From positions 248,001-312,000 of the forward strand of contig NC_064651.1 of the NCBI RefSeq assembly GCF_001723175.1: a stretch of 64,000 nucleotides of DNA, read 5' to 3'. The notes under the pieces are model-generated. The model ran no database searches and was not told where the DNA came from. It was given only the letters and a program-made list of their open reading frames with translations. Below, piece after piece: positions 44,057-54,406 of the stretch. Source of the stretch: Penicillium oxalicum (lineage: Eukaryota; Ascomycota; Eurotiomycetes; Eurotiales; Aspergillaceae). Both the position numbers and the translations under genes were made by a program. Numbering within the stretch: position 1 is the stretch's first letter; every line of letters begins with the position of its first letter.

Positions 44057-45721
44057 GAAGGTGATTTTTCCTTTGTGATGCTGAATCTTGTGACAATTGA
44101 AGTTGAACCGGGAATCTCCGTTCGTGCCAGCCTGCTCTACGTGTGGTTGTTTCGACGCCTGAGGGCTCGTTCTCGTGATCTCGACATTACCCTCGCTGCC
44201 CATGAGTATCGAGATTGTCACTATAACTGTGGCTTTCGTACAAGATTTTCATGGAGACGATCATGAAGACATGGAAGACCATGGAAAATAGTCCCTGGAT
44301 TTGAAGCCTTCATCTTCAATGCTATTTGCAAAGCTCTATATCTCATCTCTGGACTCTAGCGGATAATCCTTTTCTTTTCATTTCTTTCGGCTGGCTTGTC
44401 AGAAATTTATAGATGAAAAGCCCTGCCCACCCCTTGTGCATGAGACTGCTCCTCCTTAAATTTTGACAATAAAGACATACCCTGGAAAGCCACTGCACAG
44501 CATGCAGGTAATTGTGATTGAGCACACACTTTCATGTTCAACGACCTATGCATAGTCGTAGATTGATTACTGTTATGGAGAGTTATCATGCACAGATTTA
44601 TCCCGCCGAAGGCTCCGATTCGCCGAATCATCCAACGCAGCCATGACCAATTGATGCTTCCAAGTGCTGCTCTAGCCCTATCCCTGTGAGTCTTGGCCGC
44701 CTCTCTCATGAAGTGTTTCCAGGCAACGTTGATCCTGTCAGCTCTCTGGAAGGGGATCCAGGTCATGCAATGTATCTCTGAGCCCTAGAATAGCCGATCG
44801 CTTGTTTGCCAACGTTTTCCCCTTTGGACGTGTATCTCTCAATAGGACAAAGAAAACGACTTCAGACATCGACTACATGCTCAACAAGTCCAAGGCGGTC
44901 AAGCGTGCCGGCGAGTTGACGGCATCTTAGCGCTGTAATGAAAATACAGGGCGAGCCTTATTTGTCAGAATTGATTTGGAGAACCTGTGACGAGGGAAAT
45001 CATTTCCGCACCTGTTCGATGTTGCGTGCCTAATGGAGAAAATAGTGATCGCCATAAGGAGTGGGAGCCTCCTACAATCGAGGGCAGAATTATTGCACCA
45101 ACCTCAATCTTCAATCTTACACATGTATACATGTCTAGTCCACGTTTCTTACCGTAACTAGCGTACGTACTGGAGTGAAGAGTGAAGTGATCCATTCCTT
45201 AACCGGTCGCGAGAACGACGTGACCCGCTTCGTAAAAAGGAGAACATGTTACAATCGAGTTCTCCTCGACGAGACCTTGCTATGATCAAACCATCAGTTC
45301 ATCTTCATCCTTCTTTGTCTGTACGGTTTTCTACATACATCGCGTTTTGGATGTCAGCTTTCGTCATGGATCACGCCATCAATACGTCTAACCGCGATTA
45401 GAGAGCACGAATCACAGGCTCCCCTCATCATCACTTCGGCCATGGAAACAAAGCGTCGCTGACGGCTTTCAAGCCGTGCTTTGGTGCATCTCTGATTTGT
45501 CCGGGCTGTCTGTCTGCAGATCTGATCCATGTTTTTCTCCCTTGGGCAAATGCGACATGCAACGTGGGGGCGCTGGTCAGCACGCCGAGTGATGTCGCGG
45601 GGTTGTCTCCAATCCGACCGAATGCGGAAGGACCGTCAGACTTGCTCAGAGAAAGATGAAGAAATCCCTTCCTTCTCAACACTTTCTCGTCGATTGAAAT
45701 CGTGACAGAACCACAAGAGCC
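44057..45721. other. Intergenic DNA, 1.7 kb
   Basis: Minus-strand frame 44766..44407 (119 codons) and a short plus-strand open tail ending at TAG 44930..44932 are unrecognised and probably chance or decayed. The region contains the 3' UTR of the rhamnogalacturonase and the promoter of the MFS gene. Confidence 0.4.
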
Positions 45722-47257
45722 ATGTCCTCAGCAAAGACAGCAGAGCAGGATGAGCCCATGCGGCAATATGCGCCCGTCGAGGTCACTTCACCAGACATTG
45801 TCCTGGATGCTGACGCATCATACAAGGCCAAGGCAGAGGTCCTGAACCGTGCCATCCAAACTATTGGCATGGGCCGGTATCAGTGGCAGCTCTTTGTGGT
45901 CATTGGATTCGGTTGGGCGAGCGATAATCTCTGGCCGATCGTGACATCGTTGATTCTCCCGCCCATTGCGAACGAGTTCCACGCTTCACGACCACCGCTA
46001 CTTACACTGGCCCAGAACATTGGGCTGTTGATCGGAGCTGTCTTCTGGGGATTTGGCTGTGATGTCTTTGGGCGCAAATGGGCCTTCAACTTGACCATCG
46101 GCATCACAGCGGTCTTTGGCTTGATCGCGGCTGCGTCGCCGAGTTTTGGTGCTGCCTGTGCGTTTGCGGCGTTGTGGTCGATTGGGGTCGGGGGAAATCT
46201 GCCCGTCGACTCGGCTATCTTTCTGGAATTCCTGCCCGGCTCGCATCAGTGGCTGTTGACGGTCTTATCAATCGACTGGGCCTTTGCGCAACTCCTGGCA
46301 ACGCTGGTCGCGTGGCCACTTTTGGGGAACATGACATGTGAGACGAAGGAGGGTTGCACCAGGTCGGAGAACATGGGGTGGCGGTACTTTTTGCTCGCGA
46401 TGGGAGGACTCGCCCTGATCATGTTCGTGGTACGATTCATGTTCTTCACCATCTTTGAATCACCCAAATACTTAATGGGGAAGGGGAGGAACGCGCAAGC
46501 AGTGAGCGTGGTGCATGAGGTGGCTCGGCGAAATGGCCAATATTCGTCATTGACCCAGAACGATCTGGACGAATTGAACGAGGGTCCGTCGCAGGGCCTT
46601 TCGGCACGCAACATTGTTCGTCGGCGGTTGGATAAACTTCGCTTTGAGCATATTCGCGCCCTGTTTGATACGCCCAAGAGAGCGTACTCGACCACGCTGA
46701 TCATTCTGGTGTGGGCTTTCATTGGCCTGGGTTTCCCCCTCTACAATGCCTTTTTACCGTACATTCAGCAATCACGCGGCCTAGAGTTTGGCGATGGATC
46801 GACCTACATCACCTACCGCAATTCGCTCATCATCGCCGCGATGGGCATTCCGGGCTGCCTACTCGGTGGTCTGCTCGTGGAGCTTCCACGCTTCGGTCGC
46901 AAAGGCGCCCTGTCTTCATCCACCGCATTGACTGGGATCTTCTTGCTGTCGTCCACTACGGCCACCACCTCCAACGCTCTGTTGGGATGGAACTGTGCCT
47001 ACAACTTCATGAGCAGCTTGATGTACGCGGTCCTCTATGCGTACACTCCGGAGATCTTCTTGACCAAGGATCGTGGTACTGGCAACGCGCTGACTGCCAG
47101 TGCCAACCGTGTCTTTGGAATCATGGCCCCCATTGTGGCCATGTTTGCCAACCTCAACTCTGCCGTCCCGGTCTACGTCAGTGGAGCCTTGTTCATCGCC
47201 GCCGGCGTTCTGGTGGTTCTGCTTCCCTATGAGACGCGGGGTAAGGCGAGTCTGTAG
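45722..47257 (+). CDS. MFS transporter, sugar/SV2-like type
   Basis: Intronless 511-aa frame starting at MSSAKTAEQDEPMRQYAP. After about 50 polar residues, TM1 begins with GRYQWQLFVVIGFGWASDNLW. Twelve membrane segments follow. FWGFGCDVFGRKWAFN is the loop 2-3 motif, and SIGVGGNLPVDSAIFLEFLP in TM4-5 is typical of the SV2-like and metabolite:H+ symporter group. A central cytosolic loop (about 240-315) and YAYTPEIFLTKDRGTGNALTA near TM10 complete the pattern. It likely imports or exports a small metabolite at the plasma membrane; the substrate is not readable. It lies 1.7 kb downstream of the rhamnogalacturonase on the same strand, which is suggestive of sugar uptake but not proof. Confidence 0.9.
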   Translation: MSSAKTAEQDEPMRQYAPVEVTSPDIVLDADASYKAKAEVLNRAIQTIGMGRYQWQLFVVIGFGWASDNLWPIVTSLILPPIANEFHASRPPLLTLAQNIGLLIGAVFWGFGCDVFGRKWAFNLTIGITAVFGLIAAASPSFGAACAFAALWSIGVGGNLPVDSAIFLEFLPGSHQWLLTVLSIDWAFAQLLATLVAWPLLGNMTCETKEGCTRSENMGWRYFLLAMGGLALIMFVVRFMFFTIFESPKYLMGKGRNAQAVSVVHEVARRNGQYSSLTQNDLDELNEGPSQGLSARNIVRRRLDKLRFEHIRALFDTPKRAYSTTLIILVWAFIGLGFPLYNAFLPYIQQSRGLEFGDGSTYITYRNSLIIAAMGIPGCLLGGLLVELPRFGRKGALSSSTALTGIFLLSSTTATTSNALLGWNCAYNFMSSLMYAVLYAYTPEIFLTKDRGTGNALTASANRVFGIMAPIVAMFANLNSAVPVYVSGALFIAAGVLVVLLPYETRGKASL

Positions 47258-48237
47258 GCCTGCGGATGCCATAAAAACCAACCCCCCGTTGGAGCTTCAT
47301 CCAGATAATTAATGAAAATAATGACGATGAGGCTCGTGCCTGCATCGCCCATAGTGAGCGACTGTGACGCCACAAATGATGGAACGATCGGCGGCTTTGA
47401 GATCTGTAAATGAAGTAGACCTCATCTACTGCACGTACAGTAAACGGTTGAATGGAGAACACCGCCACACCTGGAGGAAACGAACCACACAACACCCAGA
47501 CTACCCAAAAGAAAGATCTGCAAGTCCACAAACACCAACACACCATATGATTGTCATGTATCGCCGCTACCCCACCGAATTTAATATAAAACACTTCTCT
47601 CTATCCCAGCCCCGATCCACCTCCCACCAATCTCCGACTCGCCATGACATCACCTCGATCACGGCCACATCCAATCGAAGTGAGGTACGACACCCCTTGG
47701 TCCATCTCCCAACAAGATGTATGCGAGTTGTGCTTCCTACGCCCCGCCCCCCCAAACATGCCTTGAGATGATCGCATTAGCCACGCAACACACCCTCGGC
47801 TCCAGCCACACCGTCTGTCACTCGCAGAGGCGGCCCCACATGGCCAACGTCCGCGGAGAGTTTTAACCAATCATGCTCGTGTCTGACAGCCCATGAGATC
47901 AATTGTTTGGAAGCGACCAAGTACATTGGTGATTGGTGGTAGGCAACGAGCTGTGACACCAAGGCCCTCCATACGTCAGTTCGGTCTCGACAGGGAGTCT
48001 CACCTACTGAGCAAAACTTGAGAGCCCGTAAAAGGTTCCAGCTCGCTCGCTGACTGGATTGGTCTCTACATACTGCAACTCTGTATGACCGTGTGGCTTG
48101 TGAGTCTTGGCTTTTGATCATCGACGTGGAGCAAGGTGGAGGGGCAGAGGAAGATCATCGTGTTGCACCGATTAGATCATTCTTCTTTTTTTTTCCTAAT
48201 TCCGGTTTCACCAGCAGGGGGGGGAAGACTTGAAGAA
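47258..48237. other. Intergenic DNA
   Basis: Short frames on both strands without recognisable content. T- and G-runs lie near 48184..48226, upstream of the TATA box of the next gene. Confidence 0.4.
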
Positions 48238-48246
48238 CATATAAAG
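48238..48246 (+). promoter_or_regulatory. TATA box of the 11-mer repeat gene
   Basis: CATATAAAG about 145 bases before the ATG at 48389, followed by a C/T/A-rich leader usual for highly expressed fungal genes. Confidence 0.6.
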
Positions 48247-48388
48247 AGGGTGATGGGAAGCGTGGGATTTCTCACTTCTTTCATTTCATATCACTGCACA
48301 ACTTTCAACGTCTAAAGTTGACATCTTTCCACTGATTATCATTCAATTTCACATACTTGCACTTCCAAATCTTACTACTACCTACAAC

Positions 48389-48754
48389 ATGTCTCAAAAC
48401 AGTACGTAATCTTGCCCTTCTCCCTCGCTTTTCTTCAATTTTCATACAATTCCTAACCGTTCTTCCTTCCCCTTTCCCACAGACGGCGGACTCCTCGGTG
48501 GCCTCGGCGACACCGTCGGTAAGACCGTGGGCGGCGTGACCGACACCGTCGGCGGCGCTGTCGGCGGAGTCGGCCAGACAGTCGGCGGCGTGACCTCCGG
48601 CCTAGGCAACACCGTCTCCGGTGCTACAGAAGGCCTGGGCAACACTACCAAGAGTCTGGGCGGACAATCTGGTGGCAGCGGCAGCAACTCGGGTGAATTC
48701 AAGAGCGTCGGTGGTCAGAAGCAGACTGCGCAGAACCCGCTTGGTCTGAGCTAG
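48389..48754 (+). CDS. Small Gly/Thr/Val protein of 11-residue repeats
   Basis: Two exons (48389..48401 and 48483..48754) around an 81-base intron (GTACGT..CCACAG) encode 94 aa: MSQNNGGLLGGL, then four 11-residue units GDTVGKTVGGV, TDTVGGAVGGV, GQTVGGVTSGL and GNTVSGATEGL and a partial fifth, then a polar Gly/Ser tail ending NPLGLS. No signal peptide, membrane segment or cysteine. The 11-residue period recalls LEA group 3 and lipid-droplet amphipathic repeats, though charge is low. Strong TATA box, pyrimidine-rich leader and codon choice rich in C-ending codons suggest high expression, perhaps under stress or in spores; that is inference. The family is common in fungi but I know no function. 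Confidence 0.78.
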
Positions 48755-50132
48755 ATCTGCTCCGCAACCGCGATGCGAGTCGAGTTGAATCATTGAAATC
48801 ATGGCTCTTTTTTGGACCATGGACCAGGGCTGAACTTGACTCTGATTGGTATTTGACGATGGAATGAATTTACTTTTCTCGCTTGCTCGAGTGTTCAACG
48901 AGGATGGAGGATCTTGTGTGCTCTTGCTGTGATGTTTTTTGTATGTGTGTATATTAATGGGCTATTGAAATGGGTCAAATTCTTTTCTTCTGATCTTTTC
49001 GAATGTCGAAAACACCTTTTCGCTTCGTATGTACGCTTACGTATGTGTACAGAATCCGGATTTTAGCGGTTGATGATCGCTAGACGGGTATCAAACTATA
49101 TGTTGTAGCGCTCGCTGAGTACAGGTGGGTAGTGTATCATTTTCTGAACGAAGCCCTGGTTTTACTTGACAAGCTTGCATCAATTTCACCAATGTGTATC
49201 TCATAGACAATCTTTCCATGCCCCCCAGATTCCCGGTTCGGCCGTTTGCTGGCGAGTGTCCGTCTCTACGAAGCTTCCTGCCCGCATAATGCCCTTAATC
49301 GGATAGAAGGTTTGAGTCAAATCAAATCCTACCCCCAAGAAATTCACGATCATGCTTCTACGTCAATAACACCCGGTTTTTTTTCATGTATCGGCTAGGT
49401 TTTGTTCGAGAAGCCATCGTCCCCTCGACACCTACCTGATACCTTGGAGGAAGGTTGGTACGGAAAAAAGTATGCAAGTAGTAGGCGGGGCCACATTCGA
49501 CAGGTCCAGCTTGACAAAATAGAATTGAGCTCGAGTTCAAATAATTGACCCAATCATCTAGATCAAATTCCATGCGCAGCTGTGCAGTGCACTTAATATA
49601 CTGTCACTTAAAACCGAACTGCTACCTCCATGCTTATAGCATACCTAGTCTTTAAGATGGACCGTTCTTTGCAAAAGTCCCAATATATATTTTGACGGGA
49701 CGATGGAAAGGTAAGGTTCGTGCGTAAGTGGTTAATGTCCAGCCACTGACTTTTTTCTCATCTTACCTACGTGCACCTAGCTAGAGCCCCCATTTACTGA
49801 GTGTCGTGCAGGTATATGAAATGTGTTAGATAGTCGAAGACAACTCCGAAAAGCAAGTCCCACGGAGAAAGGCCCTCACGGCACGACACGGGACTCTCAG
49901 TGGTTGACCTTAGGTCAATTTGAAGTGTATATCTACATCCATGTTGGTGTCCGATCGTTTTCATCACATGATTAGTACTTGCTTTAACCCACCGGTGAAG
50001 ATTCCCACCATGCATCGTGGGGGGTTTCCTGGCGCGACTGTGAAGAATGATATGGTTGATTCGATGATGTCGTGCTGTAGCTCACCAGATCAAAAAAATA
50101 TAATGTCAAACAAAAGGCCACAATTCATCTAA
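48755..50132. other. Intergenic DNA
   Basis: AT-rich spacer between the repeat-protein gene and tRNA-Ser. No gene or repeat seen. Confidence 0.45.
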
Positions 50133-50214
50133 GACAGTTTGGCCGAGTGGTCTAAGGCGCTTGACTAGAAATCAAGTCTCTTCGGAGGCGGCGGTTCAAA
50201 TCCGCCAGCTGTCG
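50133..50214 (+). tRNA. tRNA-Ser(AGA)
   Basis: 82-base class II tRNA. The acceptor strand GACAGTT pairs with AGCTGTC and the discriminator is G, as for serine. The D arm is TGGCCGAGTGGTCTAAGGCG, the anticodon stem-loop TTGACTAGAAATCAA carries AGA, a variable arm follows (GTCTCTTCGGAGGC), and the T arm is GGCGGTTCAAATCCGCC. No intron. A T run follows directly (CGTTTTGC). Confidence 0.97.
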
Positions 50215-52507
50215 TTTTGCAGTTCGACATATGTCAAACCTCTTTTTGGCCACGAAACAATATTGACCTAGTATATCCCAAATTCCCAATGTGGCGGCAC
50301 TACGAAGGGACGTGGGTCTTCATTTTTGACTCGTACAGTGATCCCGATCGGGCAACCTCGGATGCGTCGCCGCTCCCCCTGCCTCCGTCTTTCAATCTCT
50401 AGCGGCAGGCCATTTAAAAGTAGACCCGAAGAGTCTTTCGACATGTGCATCTCCAATTGCCTTGATAATCAGAACATGCAGGCTCATCACCGGCCTCGAT
50501 TTACGAGTTCCTTTCGGCCATCAATACTGAGGGTGCCTGTGTTGTTCCCTCCCCCGCTCCCCCCTTTTGATGGAGAAGTGATAGATTCTCAAGATAACCC
50601 GTTCCCTTGCTACTAGGCAAGATCATTGTAAATGTATTCCACACAGCCTCTGGGCGCCTTTTTCACCTGCCTCAATTTGCACAAAGTGTGCCTTGAAGCT
50701 GATTTCACGTGGACTGATTAGTGGAGTGTCGTTTGATACCCGTCCGTGTGTTCTCATTTTGACACATATATATATATATATATTTTTAAAAAATCTGTAA
50801 CCAAAAAATCCGAGAAAGGAACTGAAAAGACAATTTTCCTTTTTAAATAAGTGTTGACGTGGTTAGTGGGGGTCCATTACTTAGGCAAGAAAGCCCAAGC
50901 TTGCTATTCCCATCCCACAGGGGCAGGTGGGCCCGGCACGCTCATCCGCAATCTTTATTTTTCAACTTTCTGCTGTATATCATCATGGGGCTATCTCATA
51001 CCAAACAGGATGGATTGATGTGATGGTTCTGCTGCCCAAGTCACCACTAGGTCTGCTTGAGAGAGACATCGGCGTCACCTTCGAACATGTCCTTGACAAT
51101 GTCCATTTTTACGTCGATGACTAGGTTTGGTCATCCTTCATCTCATGACACAGCTCATATAAAGGTGGAGGGCTGTAACGGAGATTTGAAGAGTCCGCGC
51201 GACAATAAATATTTTGTGATTGCGAATATGAGATGGCTCGTCGTTTGGAGCTGTTTGTAACTCTTCGTGAGTCAGAGGCCTTCTAGTTTTTTTTGCTCTT
51301 ATATGTATATATTTTGGGCTTGTTAATCTTGATGATAACGGAAGACCTTTGAGCATTACCTCAAGATTCCAAATATACAACCGCAATCAATGTGCAGCAT
51401 ACATCTCATGAACCAACATTGACTGATTGCTCAGTGGTATTCCCGGGGCCTCATGAATTTGGCATTACCCAGCAATGCAGCAGAGTTTGAAGACCTTCCA
51501 ACGCACATCATCTGGTAGCAAGTTGGCCTACGCGCCTCTCGGATGGTGAAAAAGTTTATAAAAAATATGCCACTTGCTGAGCCTTTCTGAAACCTGAAAT
51601 GCGCTTATCTTTCAGAGCTCAAAGGCACCAACTACAATGACTGGAGCGCGTCACTAGCAATACCTGGTATTGATCCATATGTCTGTTAGGCTGTCACCCC
51701 TGGAATCGTCCGGTTCTTGGCACCGATGGATTCGGGCGGTACACCAAGGCAAAGCCACGTGACCAGGAGAAATTCCTCTGTTTTTTCGAATTTATTTCCC
51801 CGTTTTTTTTTTCTCATTTTAATTTTTTTTATTTTAATAATTATTTTCCCCCTTTGCCCATCAAGAACGATCGCGGCCAGCGTCACCCACTTGGTTCCCC
51901 GATCGGATCAACTTGTCAGTGTCCGCTTTTTGCGCCTAGACAGACCATCTCGAGGATTCAAACCTGGTCAACGCGTGCGGCCCTGCCTTGTCTAGCCTGT
52001 CCGCTTCAACCCCCTGAATCGCTCTTTCGTGGGCAACTGGCAATTTTCACCTTTTGCGCTTTCTGGCGGGATTCGGCCTCCGTAGCCGCTAAACCAGATT
52101 GAGAAGCTTACCGCTGACGTCTTGCCTGAATTTTCTGGCACTGGTCTCTTGTCAGGCGACTTGGCCGTAGGTGCTTTCCACTTTGACGCCTTGGTGCCTA
52201 GGTGACTCAGGCCGCCGGAACAACAAAACACGCGGCGCGACCTCAGCCGGTCCCAGCTGGGCGTTCTCGAGAGCAAAAAGGCAACTCTGGCTGGCCGCGC
52301 GACCACTACTCAAAGTCAAAAAGGTCATCGTCTCGTGTAGGACATCGAGACCTATTGTTCAGACTTGTTATAGTAGTGGTCGCTTGTGCCGCACGTAAAT
52401 AAAAGCCAGAGCTGACCTGGTCCAGTCTGACTGGGATACCGCTTACGAATTAAAGCTTCCCCGAAGCTTTTCCTTCTCTTTGCCATCTTTGCCATCACTT
52501 GGCCAAA
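50215..52507. other. Intergenic DNA, 2.3 kb
   Basis: No supported gene. Holds an (AT)9 microsatellite at 50766..50783 and T-rich runs near 51780..51850. The last few hundred bases are presumably the promoter and 5' UTR of the Q-rich gene, as the long regulator-type gene begins at 52508. Confidence 0.45.
50766..50783. repeat. (AT)9 dinucleotide microsatellite
   Basis: Nine AT steps followed by a T run in non-coding DNA. Confidence 0.85.
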
Positions 52508-54406
52508 ATGATGGGCTATGGGGGTCAGTCGTATCATCATGCGCAGGCGCAGCAGCAGCAACAATCCCAGCAGCCACAACAGCAACAGCAACCCCCACCG
52601 CCGCAGCCTCAGCAGCCGCACCAAGCTTCGCATGTGCAGCATCCGCTGGGTTCGCAGCGTCATCATATCCCATCTCCATCAATAAGCGCTACTCCTAACC
52701 TGTCGCAGCATGGGAGTAGCCCTTATGTAGGCAATAAGCCTTTGTATCGCGCCGCCACGTCACAGCAGCAGGCGTTTTCAACGGTGCAATCACCGGATAT
52801 GCGCAAGATGGCTCCTGCCTCCTCCAGTCCACTGACGGGGTACCCCACGGCAACCACCTATGGGCAGTATCCTGGTCAATTTGCGCAGCAAGCGTCTCCG
52901 GATTTCATGACTCGTCCGGACTTCATGGCACGTGGGTCTGATCCTATGGCACTGCAGAATCTCCAGCGGGGTTACCAGAACCCCATGACCCACGTCCGTG
53001 GGGGTACGGGGATAGGTCCATCGACAGGTCTGACCCAAGGCCATGGCATGGGGATTCCGTCGCCACAGCAGTCCTTGAACCGTCTTCCTCATGCCAACAT
53101 TCAGCAAAGAGATAATCATGCATCTGCTAGTCCATCCATGACTAGTACCTCAATGTTTGCCATGAACCAACAACGGCAGTCTTCGCAACCTCAGCCGCAA
53201 TCGCCGCAGCAAACGCAGCAGCAACTCCATCAGTTTCATCAGCAGAGACACCAGCAGCAGCAGTATCAACAGCAACAGCAGCAGCAGCAACAACAGCAAT
53301 ATCAGCAGCAACAGTATCAGCAGCAGCAGGAGCGTCTTCAACAGCAGCAAAGGCTGGAGCAGCAGCGACTAGAGCAGCAAAGACAAGAACAACAGAGACT
53401 TGAGCAGCAGAGGTTGGAGCAACAAAGGCTGGAGCAGCAAAGACTCGAGCAGCAGAAATTGGAGCAGCAACGGCTCGAACAACAAAGGTTGGAGCAACAG
53501 CGGCTGGAGCAGCAGAAGCAGCAGGAAAAGCTGGAGCAACAAAAGCGCCTCGAGCAGCAGCGCTTGGAGCAACAAAGGCTGGAACAGCAGCGTTTAGAGA
53601 AACAGCGTCTTGAACAGTTGGAGCAGCAACGCTTGGAGCAACAGCGCCTCGAACAACAAAGGCAGGAGCAGCAGCGGCAAGAGCAGCAGAAGCAAGAGCA
53701 ACAGAGGCTCGAACAGCAAAGGCAGCAGCGTTTGGAGCAGCAGCGACTCGAACAGGAACAGAAACAACAGATGGAGCAGCAGCGTCTACAAAAGTTGCAG
53801 CAGCAGACGATGGTCCACAACCCATACCAGCAACAACAGTCTCCCTTCAGTCAACATGCTCAGATTCCGTTCCACCAGTATCAGCCACACGCCCAGGCCC
53901 AGAATCAATACACGCAACAACCGCAGCCTCAATTCGCGCAAGCACCGCAGCAGCCTCAATTCACCCAGCCTCAGCAGACGCAGTTCCAGCATTATCAGCC
54001 ACCTACTCAAGCAACTACGGAGAAGTCCTCTCGTGCCGCACCAGCCGCGGCTGCCTCTGCATCGGCTCCGATTAGTAATGTGACCATCAAGCATGAAAAT
54101 CCGAGTCCTAAGCCGAAGAAAAAGTCCAAACCCCGACAGTCAACTGCTGCGCAGGCATCTGCCAAGGCCCAAAATACTACGCAAACCCAGGCCCAAAATC
54201 AGGCTCCGGCTCAAGCTCAGGTGCAGACTCAGGCTCAGCCGCCACCCATGTCTCAATCTCAGACCCAGTCGATCGCAAACCTGCCTGCTCCATCTGCTCC
54301 AAACACCACCATCTCGATGACGGTCAATCAACAAGTACCGACACAGGTGCAGTCTGCTGCCGCGGCCACGGGTGATGGGGTCAATCCCGCCTTGGTCCCC
54401 CAGTGA
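52508..54406 (+). CDS. Q-rich AT-hook protein, N-terminal part (frame broken at 54395-54400)
   Basis: From the ATG at 52508 the frame runs 632 codons to TGA 54404..54406. The product is Gln/Pro/Ser-rich: a Q-rich start (residues 15-45), a Met/Gly/Pro-rich middle, poly-Q near residues 245-275, then more than twenty LEQQR-type pentads (residues about 277-425), and a Pro/Gln/Ala-rich part with a KPKKKSKPR patch. The frame ends VNPALVPQ just as a second frame starts with VKRKRGRPRK. One extra C in the C5 run at 54396..54400 would join them as ALVPPVKRKRGRPRK into a single 998-residue protein, and no plausible intron does so (the only fitting one is 32 bases). I treat both parts as one gene with a sequencing or real frameshift. 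Likely a nuclear, prion-like DNA-binding or co-regulator protein. Confidence 0.8.
   Translation: MMGYGGQSYHHAQAQQQQQSQQPQQQQQPPPPQPQQPHQASHVQHPLGSQRHHIPSPSISATPNLSQHGSSPYVGNKPLYRAATSQQQAFSTVQSPDMRKMAPASSSPLTGYPTATTYGQYPGQFAQQASPDFMTRPDFMARGSDPMALQNLQRGYQNPMTHVRGGTGIGPSTGLTQGHGMGIPSPQQSLNRLPHANIQQRDNHASASPSMTSTSMFAMNQQRQSSQPQPQSPQQTQQQLHQFHQQRHQQQQYQQQQQQQQQQQYQQQQYQQQQERLQQQQRLEQQRLEQQRQEQQRLEQQRLEQQRLEQQRLEQQKLEQQRLEQQRLEQQRLEQQKQQEKLEQQKRLEQQRLEQQRLEQQRLEKQRLEQLEQQRLEQQRLEQQRQEQQRQEQQKQEQQRLEQQRQQRLEQQRLEQEQKQQMEQQRLQKLQQQTMVHNPYQQQQSPFSQHAQIPFHQYQPHAQAQNQYTQQPQPQFAQAPQQPQFTQPQQTQFQHYQPPTQATTEKSSRAAPAAAASASAPISNVTIKHENPSPKPKKKSKPRQSTAAQASAKAQNTTQTQAQNQAPAQAQVQTQAQPPPMSQSQTQSIANLPAPSAPNTTISMTVNQQVPTQVQSAAAATGDGVNPALVPQ
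53338..53790 (+). repeat. 15-bp coding tandem repeat (LEQQR pentads)
   Basis: About 30 imperfect 15-base units, mostly CTGGAGCAGCAGCGG-like, encode L/Q-E-Q-Q-R/K. Synonymous differences among units (CGG, AGG, AGA; CAG, CAA) show selection to keep the peptide. CAG-rich poly-Q precedes it. Confidence 0.9.

Noticed and set aside
44407..44766. 119-codon minus frame between the rhamnogalacturonase and MFS genes
   Set aside because: Some coding-like composition at its start but no family match and no clear exon partner; left as intergenic.
53142..53825. Long minus-strand open frames opposite the Q-rich repeat (Ala/Val-, Leu- and Cys-rich)
   Set aside because: They are the reverse reading of CAG-rich repeats, which give open frames in all phases.
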